Positions 33,225 through 40,797 of a stretch of 64,000 nucleotides of DNA are shown in pieces. The position numbers were made by a program, and so were the translations under genes. Source of the DNA: Syntrophotaleaceae bacterium (GTDB taxonomy: Bacteria; Desulfobacterota; Desulfuromonadia; Desulfuromonadales; Syntrophotaleaceae). The number at the start of each line of letters is the position of its first letter. Position 1 is the first letter of the stretch. The notes under the pieces were generated by a model. It did no database searches, was not told the DNA's origin, and was given only the letters and a program-made list of their open reading frames with translations. The DNA lies in the NCBI GenBank assembly GCA_041390365.1, contig JAWKQB010000003.1, forward strand, positions 992,001 through 1,056,000. Direction: 5' to 3'.

Positions 33225-33252
33225 ATCAGCGTTCATCTGCGTTAATCAGCGT
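33225..33252. repeat. ATCAGCGTT/CATCTGCGTT degenerate repeats
   Basis: Three related 9-10 bp units (ATCAGCGTT, CATCTGCGTT, AATCAGCGTC) run in tandem in the 106-bp gap between nspC and speA. This is a recurrent type of intergenic repeat in bacterial genomes. Confidence 0.6.
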
Positions 33253-33261
33253 CCCATTGAA

Positions 33262-34416
33262 TTATCCCAACCGCTGTTTAAAGTCCTCGTAACCAAACCT
33301 TCTCAGCACCTCGAGCTCCCCCGTCTCCGGCTCGAAGGTGCAGATGGCGGGGTGCTGGATGCCGTTGAAGGTCGTGGTCTTGACCATGGTGTAGTGGGCC
33401 ATGTCAAGAAAGGCCAGCCGGTCGCCGGCGGCGAGGGGCTGCTCGAAAGACCAATCGCCGATGATGTCTCCGGCCAGACAGGAGGGCCCGCCGAGGCGAT
33501 AGGTGTAACCTTTTTCCCCTGGATCGAATCCGCCGTAGATCTCCGGTCGATAGGGCATTTCCAGCACATCCGGCATGTGACAGGTGGCCGAAACGTCGAG
33601 GATGGCGGTGGGGATCTGATTGTGAACCACGTCCAGCACTTCGCCGATCAGCAGGCCGGTGCCGATGACGATGGCTTCGCCCGGCTCGAGGTAGACCTGC
33701 ACGCCGTATTTCTCCTGGAAGTAGCGGATCAGTTCCACCAGGCCGTCGATGTCGTATCCTGCCCGTGTGATGTGATGGCCGCCGCCGAGATTGAGCCACT
33801 TCATGCGCGGCAGAAATTCCCCGAACTTTTCCTCGACCACCTTGGCCGTCCGCGCCAGCGGTTCGAAAAGCTGCTCGCACAGGGTGTGAAAATGCAGGCC
33901 CTCGATCCCGGCCAGAGATTTTCCATCGAACTCCCGGCGGGGAATGCCGAGCCGGGAGCAGGGCGCGCAGGGGTCGTAGAGGGGAGTGTGGCCTTCCGAA
34001 TGTTCCGGGTTGATCCGCAGGCCGATGGAGACCCGTCCCTGTTCCTTTTCCCAGAGAGGCCGGAAGCGCTCCAGTTGGGCGAAGGAGTTGAAAACCAGAT
34101 GGTTGGAGATGGCCAGCAACTCGACGATATCGCTCTCTTTGAAGGCGGCGGCGAAGCTGTGCACCTCGCGGCGGAACTCCTCCCGGCCCAGGCGTGCCTC
34201 CCAGGGCGAACTGGCGCAGACCCCAAGCAGGGTTTCGCCGATCAGCGGGAAGATCGGCCACATCGCGAAGGCCTTGAGCGCCATCAGGATCTTCGCCCCG
34301 CTCCGTTTTTGCACCTCGTCCAGGATCGCCAGGTTGTGGCGGATGCGGCCGAGGTCGACCACGTAGGATGGGGAGGGGGCGAGCTCCAGGATTTTCGGAA
34401 TGTCGATACCGGTCAT
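33262..34416 (-). CDS. nspC: Carboxynorspermidine/carboxyspermidine decarboxylase
   Basis: 384 residues, alanine-racemase-fold PLP enzyme. The PLP lysine is Lys48 in LMALKAFAMWP. The NspC blocks GLRINPEHSEGHTPLYDPCAPCSRLG, NLGGGHHITRAGYD and LEPGEAIVIG are present in order. It decarboxylates carboxy(nor)spermidine to (nor)spermidine. The partner dehydrogenase is the next gene upstream. The substrate is probably carboxyspermidine, given putrescine as starting point, but norspermidine production cannot be excluded. Confidence 0.95.
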   Translation of the reverse strand: MTGIDIPKILELAPSPSYVVDLGRIRHNLAILDEVQKRSGAKILMALKAFAMWPIFPLIGETLLGVCASSPWEARLGREEFRREVHSFAAAFKESDIVELLAISNHLVFNSFAQLERFRPLWEKEQGRVSIGLRINPEHSEGHTPLYDPCAPCSRLGIPRREFDGKSLAGIEGLHFHTLCEQLFEPLARTAKVVEEKFGEFLPRMKWLNLGGGHHITRAGYDIDGLVELIRYFQEKYGVQVYLEPGEAIVIGTGLLIGEVLDVVHNQIPTAILDVSATCHMPDVLEMPYRPEIYGGFDPGEKGYTYRLGGPSCLAGDIIGDWSFEQPLAAGDRLAFLDMAHYTMVKTTTFNGIQHPAICTFEPETGELEVLRRFGYEDFKQRLG

Positions 34417-34456
34417 CTGTTGGCCTCTTTAAACCTGTAAAACCTTGAACCTTAAT

Positions 34457-34678
34457 CGCGGGGTTTCGTCCCCGCACGACGACCCACTCTTTTGATGCGC
34501 GTCAAAAGAGTGGGCAGAAAAACGCGCCCCGGCTTCTGGCCCGCCTGCGGCGGGTACCCTCCACGGAGCAGCCGTCGGGCGGGCGGAAAAAAACTCGGTC
34601 GCTTCGCTCCCTCAGACAGTTTTTCCGCCTTTTTCGCCCGCCGACCGCTCCGCTCCGGCTGCGTCACAGGGGGAGAAA
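34457..34678 (+). repeat. Dispersed structured element, copy 2
   Basis: Second copy of the element at 10743-10962, in the same orientation relative to the flanking minus-strand genes. The main hairpin here is CCCACTCTTTTGA/TCAAAAGAGTGGG, so two base pairs differ from copy 1 while pairing is kept. The GCGGGG/CCCCGC and CCCGCC/GGCGGG stems are unchanged. It occupies the gap between nspC and the carboxynorspermidine synthase gene. Confidence 0.85.
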
Positions 34679-34683
34679 GGCAG

Positions 34684-34836
34684 TTGCTAGTGGTTGGTAG
34701 CTAGGGGCTAGTAAAGTCTTTAAAGCCAATCTAGTTTTGTACTATCCTTCCCAGCAACCAGCAACCAGCAACCAGCAACCAGCAACCAGCAACCAGGTTT
34801 TCAACTAGCCCCTAACCCCCAGCCCCTAGCCCCTGC
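34684..34836. repeat. AACCAGC heptamer array with flanking CTAGCCCC inverted arms
   Basis: Six AACCAGC units run from about 34756 to 34796. They are bracketed by an arm containing GCTAGGGGCTAG (left) and one containing CTAGCCCC and CAGCCCC units (right), which are reverse complementary. The left arm begins right after the dispersed element. Confidence 0.8.
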
Positions 34837-34839
34837 TTT

Positions 34840-36039
34840 TCACAACTCCGGCCACTCCCCGCCGTCAATGACTTCCGTCGGCAGGCCCATCTTGCCGAGG
34901 GTTTCGAGGAAGGGTTCGGGATCGAACTGCTCCATGTTGTAGACCCCTTCGCCGCGCCATTGGCCGGTCAACATCATCATCGCGCCGACCACGGCCGGAA
35001 CGCCGGTGGTGTAGCTGATGGCCTGGGAGTTGACCTCCCGGAAGCAGGCTTCGTGGTCGCAGATGTTGTAGATGTAGACCTGCTTGCGCTTGCCGTCCTT
35101 GATGCCCCGGGCGATGACGCCGATGCAGGTGCGGCCCTTGGTGAGGGGGCCGAGGCTGCCGGGGTCGGGCAGGACCGCCTTCAGGAACTGCAGGGGGACA
35201 ATCTTCTGTCCCTGGAATTCGACCTCGTCGATGCGGGTCATGCCGACGTTCTGCAGCACCTCCAGATGCTTCAGGTAGTTGTCGGAAAAAGTCATCCAGA
35301 ACTGGGCCTTCTTGATGGTCGGGATGTGCTTGACCAGCGATTCCATCTCCTCGTGGTACATGCGGTAGATGTTCATCGACCCGATCCCTTCCGGAAAATC
35401 GAAGCTCTGTTTGGTGCTGAGCGGAGCAGTCTCGACCCACTGGCCGTTTTCCCAGTGACGGCAGGGGGCGGTCACCTCGCGGATATTGATCTCCGGGTTG
35501 AAGTTGGTGGCGAAGGGCTGGCCGTGGCTGCCGGCGTTGGCGTCGATGATGTCGATCTCCTGCACCTCGTCGAGGTACTTTTTCGCCGCCAGGGCGGTAT
35601 AGACGTTGGTTACGCCCGGATCGAAGCCGCTGCCCAGCAGGGCCATCAGACCCTTTTCCTTGAACCGGTCATGATAGGCCCACTGCCAGCTGTATTCGAA
35701 CTTGGCGGTGTCCAGCGGCTCGTAATTGGCGGTGTCGAGGTAGTCGACGCCGGTCTCCAGGCAGGCGTCCATGATGGTCAGGTCCTGGTAGGGCAGGGCG
35801 ACGTTAATGACCAGGGAGGGCTGCTCCTGGCGGATCAGGGCCACCAGCTCGGGAACATTGTCGGCGTCCACGCGGGCGGTCCTGATGGGGAAATCGGGAA
35901 TCTCCGCGGCGATGGCGTCGCATTTGGACTTGGTTCGGGAGGCCAGGGTGATGTCCGTAAACACCTCTTTCGCCTGAGCGCATTTATGTACCACAACACG
36001 GCCGACGCCGCCTGCTCCGATGATCAGCACCTTGCTCAT
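34840..36039 (-). CDS. Carboxynorspermidine synthase (saccharopine dehydrogenase family)
   Basis: 399 residues. Rossmann motif GAGGVGRVVVHKCAQ at 8-22, followed by the saccharopine dehydrogenase/CASDH blocks GSGFDPGVTNVYTALAAKKY and DANAGSHGQPFATNFNPEINIREVTAP. It condenses aspartate semialdehyde with a diamine using NADPH. Pairing with nspC identifies it as carboxy(nor)spermidine dehydrogenase and not lysine biosynthetic saccharopine dehydrogenase. It begins 22 bases after the regulator gene, so both share a transcript. Confidence 0.93.
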   Translation of the reverse strand: MSKVLIIGAGGVGRVVVHKCAQAKEVFTDITLASRTKSKCDAIAAEIPDFPIRTARVDADNVPELVALIRQEQPSLVINVALPYQDLTIMDACLETGVDYLDTANYEPLDTAKFEYSWQWAYHDRFKEKGLMALLGSGFDPGVTNVYTALAAKKYLDEVQEIDIIDANAGSHGQPFATNFNPEINIREVTAPCRHWENGQWVETAPLSTKQSFDFPEGIGSMNIYRMYHEEMESLVKHIPTIKKAQFWMTFSDNYLKHLEVLQNVGMTRIDEVEFQGQKIVPLQFLKAVLPDPGSLGPLTKGRTCIGVIARGIKDGKRKQVYIYNICDHEACFREVNSQAISYTTGVPAVVGAMMMLTGQWRGEGVYNMEQFDPEPFLETLGKMGLPTEVIDGGEWPEL

Positions 36040-36061
36040 GGTCTCCTGTCCTTTCTCAGAT

Positions 36062-36613
36062 TCACTTTCCTTTGTATTCGAATGTGGGCGGAGTCACCAC
36101 CCAGAGTATTTTCGCCGGCACCCTGCCGGCATTTCTGACCGCGTGGCGACGGTCGGAGGTAAAGAAAAAGCACTCATTCCTGCGGACGATGTAATCCTTG
36201 TCGTCAAGGGTCAGTCCAATCTTTCCGCTGATGACAAAGCCGAACTCCTCCCCTTCGTGAAAGGACTGCTCCTCCATTTTTTCCCCGGCCTGCAATGTGA
36301 CCAGTGCCGGGTCCATGGTCCGGTTCTGAGCTCCGGGAACCAGAAGTTCCACCCGGATGCCGTTTTCATCGTTGGCAATCACCAAAGAGTCCTTGCCGAA
36401 TACGACCTGGGTTTCGCGCGTTTCGGCAAAAAACTCCGAAATGGAAACCCCCAGAACATCCAGAATATCCCTCAAGGTATTGATGGAGGGGGAGGTGCCG
36501 TCATTTTCCAGCTGAGAAATATAACCTTTAGTCAGGTCTGCCCGGCTGGCCAGCTCCTCCTGGGTGAGGGAATTGGCCATGCGCAGTTTTCTCAGTCTTT
36601 CACCTATCTTCAC
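36062..36613 (-). CDS. XRE-family regulator with cupin sensor domain
   Basis: 183 residues from GTG 36613 (AGGGAG five bases upstream), giving the family-typical start VKIGERLRKLR. The helix-turn-helix covers about residues 12-55 (TQEELASRADLTKGYISQLE). A cupin-2 domain follows at 95-175 (HEGEEFGFVISGKIGLTLDD). Such XRE-cupin proteins often repress polyamine or amino-acid genes and bind a small ligand in the cupin. It leads the polyamine operon and has an inverted-repeat operator in front, so autoregulation is likely; polyamine sensing is inference. A longer frame from 36667 would run through the operator. Confidence 0.88.
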   Translation of the reverse strand: MKIGERLRKLRMANSLTQEELASRADLTKGYISQLENDGTSPSINTLRDILDVLGVSISEFFAETRETQVVFGKDSLVIANDENGIRVELLVPGAQNRTMDPALVTLQAGEKMEEQSFHEGEEFGFVISGKIGLTLDDKDYIVRRNECFFFTSDRRHAVRNAGRVPAKILWVVTPPTFEYKGK

Positions 36614-36624
36614 GTTAGCTCCCT

Positions 36625-36687
36625 GTTTAGGAATGGTAAACATTTTGTCAGAAGCTATGTTTACCAAAACTAAACTATCCGTTTAAC
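36625..36687. promoter_or_regulatory. Operator cluster for the XRE-cupin regulator
   Basis: TGGTAAACAT (36634-36643) and ATGTTTACCA (36657-36666) form a perfect 10-bp inverted repeat with 13 bases between. Three further half-sites, GTTTAG (36625), CTAAAC (36670) and GTTTAAC (36681), flank it. It starts 12 bases upstream of the regulator start. Confidence 0.7.
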
Positions 36688-36772
36688 AAATTCAGTCAAC
36701 GGGGCCGGTTTATACTCCCATAAATGGCTGGTGTCAACTGAAAATTCCGCTCCCGCCCAGGCCGCTGACTGC

Positions 36773-36801
36773 TTGACATCGGCGGGCAATTCCGATAGGA
36801 A
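36773..36801 (+). promoter_or_regulatory. Possible sigma-70 promoter for proC
   Basis: A consensus -35 TTGACA is followed after 17 bases by TAGGAA, a poor -10. It lies 68 bases before the proC start. Confidence 0.4.
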
Positions 36802-36868
36802 TTCCATGAACACAAATGATAGCAATTCTTGTTCAAACTTTTCAACTCAGGGAAAGGATCTCTATTTC

Positions 36869-37684
36869 ATGACGCCCATCAGCAAGATCGGTTTCCTCGG
36901 TGGAGGCAATATGGGTGAAGCCCTGATTAAAGGGCTTACCAGGGAAGGGGTGGTTCCGGCCGAAAACATTCTGGTTGCCGAACCCGTCGAGTCGCGGCGG
37001 AACGTGCTGAAAGAAAAGTATGGGGTGCGGACCGAATCGGAAGCCTCGGCAGTGGTCGGTCGCTGCGATCTCGTGGTGCTGGCCATCAAGCCGCAGATTG
37101 TCGGCCAGGTCCTGCCGCAGGTGGCCAACGTTTTCAATGATGCCAAGCTGCTGATTTCCATTGCCGCAGGGGTAACGACCGAGATTCTGGAAAAGCACTT
37201 TTCCGGCAGCCCGCGGATCGTGCGGGCCATGCCCAACACCCCGGCCCTGGTCGCCGGCGGTGCCACCGCCCTCTGCCCCGGACGCTTCGCCTCCCCGGAC
37301 GATCTTGACGCCGCCCGCCGCCTGTTCGAGCCGGTCGGCATGGTGCGGGTGGTGGCCGAGGAGCAGATGGATGCGGTCACCGGTCTTTCCGGCTCCGGCC
37401 CGGCCTATGTCTACACCGTTATCGAAGCCATGGCCGCCGGAGGTATTCTGGAAGGCCTGCCCCAGGATGCGGCCCTGGCTCTCGCCGCCCAGACGGTACT
37501 GGGCGCCGCCCGCATGGTCATTGAAAGCGGCGAACATCCGGCGGTTTTGCGGGACAAAGTCTGCTCCCCGGGGGGGACGACCATCGCCGGCATGAAGGCC
37601 CTGGAGGAGAACGGCCTGCGCTCGGCCCTGATGAGTGCCGTTTCGAACGCCGCCAGACGGTCCCGGGAGTTGGGGAAGAAATAG
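36869..37684 (+). CDS. proC: Pyrroline-5-carboxylate reductase
   Basis: 271 residues, standard length. NADP-binding GFLGGGNMGEALIKG is at the N-terminus, AMPNTPALV is mid-chain, and the ProC signature PGGTTIAGMKALEENGLRSALM lies near the C-terminus. It catalyses the last step of proline synthesis. ATG 36869 fits the family. The longer frame from 36731 would cover the promoter-like TTGACA and add a Ser/Asn-rich tail not seen in ProC. Divergent from the polyamine regulator; no functional link is evident. Confidence 0.94.
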   Translation: MTPISKIGFLGGGNMGEALIKGLTREGVVPAENILVAEPVESRRNVLKEKYGVRTESEASAVVGRCDLVVLAIKPQIVGQVLPQVANVFNDAKLLISIAAGVTTEILEKHFSGSPRIVRAMPNTPALVAGGATALCPGRFASPDDLDAARRLFEPVGMVRVVAEEQMDAVTGLSGSGPAYVYTVIEAMAAGGILEGLPQDAALALAAQTVLGAARMVIESGEHPAVLRDKVCSPGGTTIAGMKALEENGLRSALMSAVSNAARRSRELGKK

Positions 37685-37842
37685 TTGCAGATGTTGAAGG
37701 ATCGAGGACTTGTTGCGGCGTCCCTGCCGGGTATGGAGGATTTTTTCGACAGCAGGCCATGAGTTGTTCGAATGGCGTATACTGACAATCAGGAGTCATC
37801 ACGAAAAACAGAAGTTGAACGACAATAACTTCGGATAAGAAT

Positions 37843-38742
37843 ATGACAGCCGCTCCCCTGGTTGTTTGCAACCTTTCTGCCGGCAGCGGAAAACATGAGC
37901 TGCTCATGCAGGCCGTGACACGTCGCGGCTTTCAGTTGGCCGAAACCGATCATGCAGGACATGGGACGGAGCTCGCCTGCCAGGCGGCTTCCGAGGGAAG
38001 GTCGTTGATTCTGGCGGCGGGCGGAGACGGCACCATCCACGAGGTCGCCAGCGGAATCCTCAAATCGGGAAATTCCGCAACCCTTGGCATCCTCCCTCTG
38101 GGCACGGGCAACGACCTGTGTCGCAGTCTCGGAATCGATAACGACATCGATGCTGCCCTTCAAGTGATCGATGCCGGGCGGGAGGTGGATATCGACGTCG
38201 GCCGGTTGAGAACCGGCGGTGAGGAACACCTGTTTTTCAATGTATCCGCCTGCGGTTTTGGCGGCGAGGTCGATAAAAATCTGGAGGAGGACGAAAAAAA
38301 AAGCTGGAAAACCCTTTCCTACCTCAAATCCGGGCTTGCGGCCCTCACAAAGATCGAAGCCTTCCAGGTTGAAGTGCAGAACGACGAGGACAAAATCAGT
38401 GCCCTGGCTCTGAACGTGGTCCTCGGCAACGGCAGATATGCGGCTGCAGGAATTCCGGTCGCTCCCCGGGCTCTTTTGACCGATGGAAAACTCGATCTGG
38501 TGCTTTATCTGGGGGAGGGTTTGGGCGATCAGATTTTAAATTCCAGGCTGATTCTGAAGGGTGAACAGGACCGTTCCGATACAGTGCTGACGCTTCGCTC
38601 CGAGACCTTTGACCTGAAATTTTCCCGGCCCCTCGCAATAAATTATGACGGCGAACTCCATGACAGGGACGTTGAAGATATCCGCTACTCGATTCATTCC
38701 AGACGCTTGAGGGTTATCGTTGGCAGAAATTTTATCGGATGA
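37843..38742 (+). CDS. Diacylglycerol kinase-like lipid kinase (DAGK catalytic domain)
   Basis: 299 residues. ATP-binding GGDGT at 60-64 with flanking LAAGGDGTIHEVASGI, then LPLGTGNDLCRSLGI at 85-99, are the DAGK/YegS/sphingosine kinase signatures. It would phosphorylate a diacylglycerol or similar lipid at the cytoplasmic face. It overlaps the following App1-type phosphatase gene by 23 bases. The exact lipid substrate cannot be read from sequence. Confidence 0.9.
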   Translation: MTAAPLVVCNLSAGSGKHELLMQAVTRRGFQLAETDHAGHGTELACQAASEGRSLILAAGGDGTIHEVASGILKSGNSATLGILPLGTGNDLCRSLGIDNDIDAALQVIDAGREVDIDVGRLRTGGEEHLFFNVSACGFGGEVDKNLEEDEKKSWKTLSYLKSGLAALTKIEAFQVEVQNDEDKISALALNVVLGNGRYAAAGIPVAPRALLTDGKLDLVLYLGEGLGDQILNSRLILKGEQDRSDTVLTLRSETFDLKFSRPLAINYDGELHDRDVEDIRYSIHSRRLRVIVGRNFIG

Positions 38743-39793
38743 AAATTATAATGGCCGCCCTCAGCATCCGCCTTTCGCAGATGTGCTCCTGGCCCGAACC
38801 ATTCGCCGGCTGAAACAGGCTTTCGGCGTTCTGCGGCCTTTTTATGTATCGGCATTTCACGGTTACGGCTGCGACGATTCCATCATTCTGCAGGGCCGGG
38901 TGGTCGAACGTCTGGAAATCGGTTCATCCAAAAAGGATGATCCCTGGTGGAGAAACCTGCGCAACATGATCCGGGTCTTCCTCCGGGCCCGGGCCGAAAA
39001 GGCATTACTCACCGCGACCATTCAGGGCCAGTCAGTGGCAATAACTACCGATGAGATAGGCTACTTCCGCAAAGAGGTCCCGCTACGGGAAAAACTCGAC
39101 CGTCCGGGATGGGTGGATGTCCATTTCGATCTTCAGCGAATCCCGGGCTACAGAGAGATTTCCAGGCAGGGCGGCAAAATTCTGAGCATCCCCACCTCCA
39201 CTCGACGATCTCCGGGCATTATCAGCGATATCGACGATACCATCGTGGAGACTTTCGCCACCGATCTGCTCATGACCGCCAGGCTCACCTTCATCAACAA
39301 TTCGACCACCCGCACAGCCGTGGACGGTATGGCAGAGCTGTACAATGCCATCATCCGTTCGACCTCTGCCCTTTCTCCCGTATTCTACATCACCAGTTCG
39401 AGTTGGAGTCTTTACCATCTCTGGACGGAGTTTCTGGATCTGCAGAAATTTCCGCAGGGGCCGCTGCTGATGCAGAAAATCGGCCTGGCCAACAACAAAC
39501 TGATCCGTAAGGGACACCACCACAAGATCGAAAAGATCGAAACCGTCCTTCGGATGACGAAGGATCTTCCCTTTTTTCTCATCGGCGACAACGGGCAGGC
39601 CGACCGGCAGATCTACTTCGACATCGCCAGCCGTCATCCTCACCGGGTCGCCGCCGTCTGCATCCGGGTCGCCCGGGAAAAGGCGAAACCCTTTACGGCC
39701 GACTACGCAAGTATCGGGGTGCCCTATTTCGAGTTCGAGAACGGTTTTTCACTGCGGGAAAAACTGGTGGCGAAGGGATTGATTGCTGGATAG
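38720..39793 (+). CDS. App1-family phosphatase (DUF2183), probable phosphatidate phosphatase
   Basis: 357 residues. The HAD-like catalytic motif DIDDTI is at 170-175, followed by TSSSWSLYHLWTEF and FLIGDNGQADRQIY, matching the App1 catalytic domain. Yeast App1 is a Mg-dependent phosphatidate phosphatase; bacterial homologues are mostly uncharacterised. The start is TTG 38720, supported by GAGGG six bases upstream, inside the end of the lipid kinase gene. A kinase and an opposing phosphatase are therefore translationally coupled. Confidence 0.85.
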   Translation: MAEILSDENYNGRPQHPPFADVLLARTIRRLKQAFGVLRPFYVSAFHGYGCDDSIILQGRVVERLEIGSSKKDDPWWRNLRNMIRVFLRARAEKALLTATIQGQSVAITTDEIGYFRKEVPLREKLDRPGWVDVHFDLQRIPGYREISRQGGKILSIPTSTRRSPGIISDIDDTIVETFATDLLMTARLTFINNSTTRTAVDGMAELYNAIIRSTSALSPVFYITSSSWSLYHLWTEFLDLQKFPQGPLLMQKIGLANNKLIRKGHHHKIEKIETVLRMTKDLPFFLIGDNGQADRQIYFDIASRHPHRVAAVCIRVAREKAKPFTADYASIGVPYFEFENGFSLREKLVAKGLIAG

Positions 39794-39834
39794 GGTGATT
39801 CATGAATCGCCCGCGGCGCATGCAAAAGGCAAAA

Positions 39835-39995
39835 ACCCGATCCCGATTTCGATAGCGATTTCGATTTGGAAAGGGCAAAAACCAGTCTGGCCCAATGATG
39901 CATTCACCAAGCTTATTTTGCCACCTGGCTGGTTTATTGGGTGGGTGATCCAAATCGAAATCGAAATCGGGGGTTGGCCTTTCCCCTTAAGCGCT
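39835..39995. repeat. Hexamer (GATTTC/GAAATC) inverted arms and shared intergenic module, copy A
   Basis: The left arm 39835-39869 (CCCGATCCCGATTTCG and onward) and the right arm 39950-39973 (CCAAATCGAAATCG and onward) are reverse complementary. From 39911 to 39995 the sequence matches the module at 50064-50157, including GCTTATTTTGCCA and CCTTTCCCCTTAAGCGCT. It fills the 236-bp gap between two convergent genes, so it may act as a terminator. Confidence 0.8.
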
Positions 39996-40029
39996 AACCC
40001 AATGAGAACAAGGTGCAAATCCGATCGAC

Positions 40030-40797
40030 TTATGGGTTGGGACGATAAACGACGTCCACCAGGTTGCGCACATACCTTTCGTCACTGAGGCCGTTGGTCG
40101 CCTCGGCAGGAAAAGCGACTATGGTTCGGTAGAAACCGGCCACCTGTTCGAAAAGATCGATGCGCGCCTTTGGATCCAGCTGGTCGCGGCGTATCAGCGC
40201 CTCGAGTCCGAGGGCGGCGTCCGAGGGGGAGACCTGCTGGCGAAACCGGGCAACCAGATGGGGGTAGGCGCGAAAGGAATTGTACTTGTCGGGGAACAGC
40301 CGGTCTATATCGGGTACGCTGACCTTTGGATTGCGAACGACGATGGTGTGGGCTGCAAGATCCCCGAGGCGTTGAAATTTGGGATTTAGCAGGCAGGCGA
40401 TACCGCCGAGGAGATAACAATAGGGCAGGCTGTCCACCGTGCGCAACAGATTGCGAACCACCACCTGTCCAAACTGAAGCTTGAGTCCGCTGCGGTCCAT
40501 GACCCGCAGGCGAAGTATTTTTTTCCCGAAAGTCTGGCCATGGTTGAACCACTCCAGGAGGATGGCGTACCCGATCGAAACGACGAAGCTGATGAGGATG
40601 TAGAAGGCCATGCCGGCTTCCGAACTGAATGCCGAAAGGACCCTGAGCAAGCCGCCGGCGATACTGAGCAGTCCCCATATGCAAAGGCCGTCGATAAGCC
40701 AGGCAAGAAAGCGCACCATCGGTCCGGCCAGGACCAGGGAAAAGGCCACCCCCTCCGGCGTGCGAATAACCTGGATCGTGTCCCTGCTTCCGGTCAT
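40030..40797 (-). CDS. RDD family membrane protein
   Basis: 255 residues from ATG 40797, which overlaps the upstream SpoIIM-like gene (ATGA). The RDD signature is GPMVRFLAWLIDGL near residues 25-38, with later GQTFGKKILRLRV. Three to four membrane segments occupy about 30-150, and the C-terminal 90 residues are soluble and helical. The role of RDD proteins is poorly defined; transport or membrane scaffolding has been suggested. Last gene of the ten-gene MoxR/DUF58 cluster. GGGAGGGAACTC lies upstream of the start. Confidence 0.88.
   Translation of the reverse strand: MTGSRDTIQVIRTPEGVAFSLVLAGPMVRFLAWLIDGLCIWGLLSIAGGLLRVLSAFSSEAGMAFYILISFVVSIGYAILLEWFNHGQTFGKKILRLRVMDRSGLKLQFGQVVVRNLLRTVDSLPYCYLLGGIACLLNPKFQRLGDLAAHTIVVRNPKVSVPDIDRLFPDKYNSFRAYPHLVARFRQQVSPSDAALGLEALIRRDQLDPKARIDLFEQVAGFYRTIVAFPAEATNGLSDERYVRNLVDVVYRPNP

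Noticed and set aside
34840..36039. Lysine-pathway saccharopine dehydrogenase
   Set aside because: Operon partners nspC and speA and the family blocks point to carboxynorspermidine synthase.
34960..36138. 392-codon plus-strand open frame across the carboxynorspermidine synthase gene
   Set aside because: Shadow of a certain gene; no motif.
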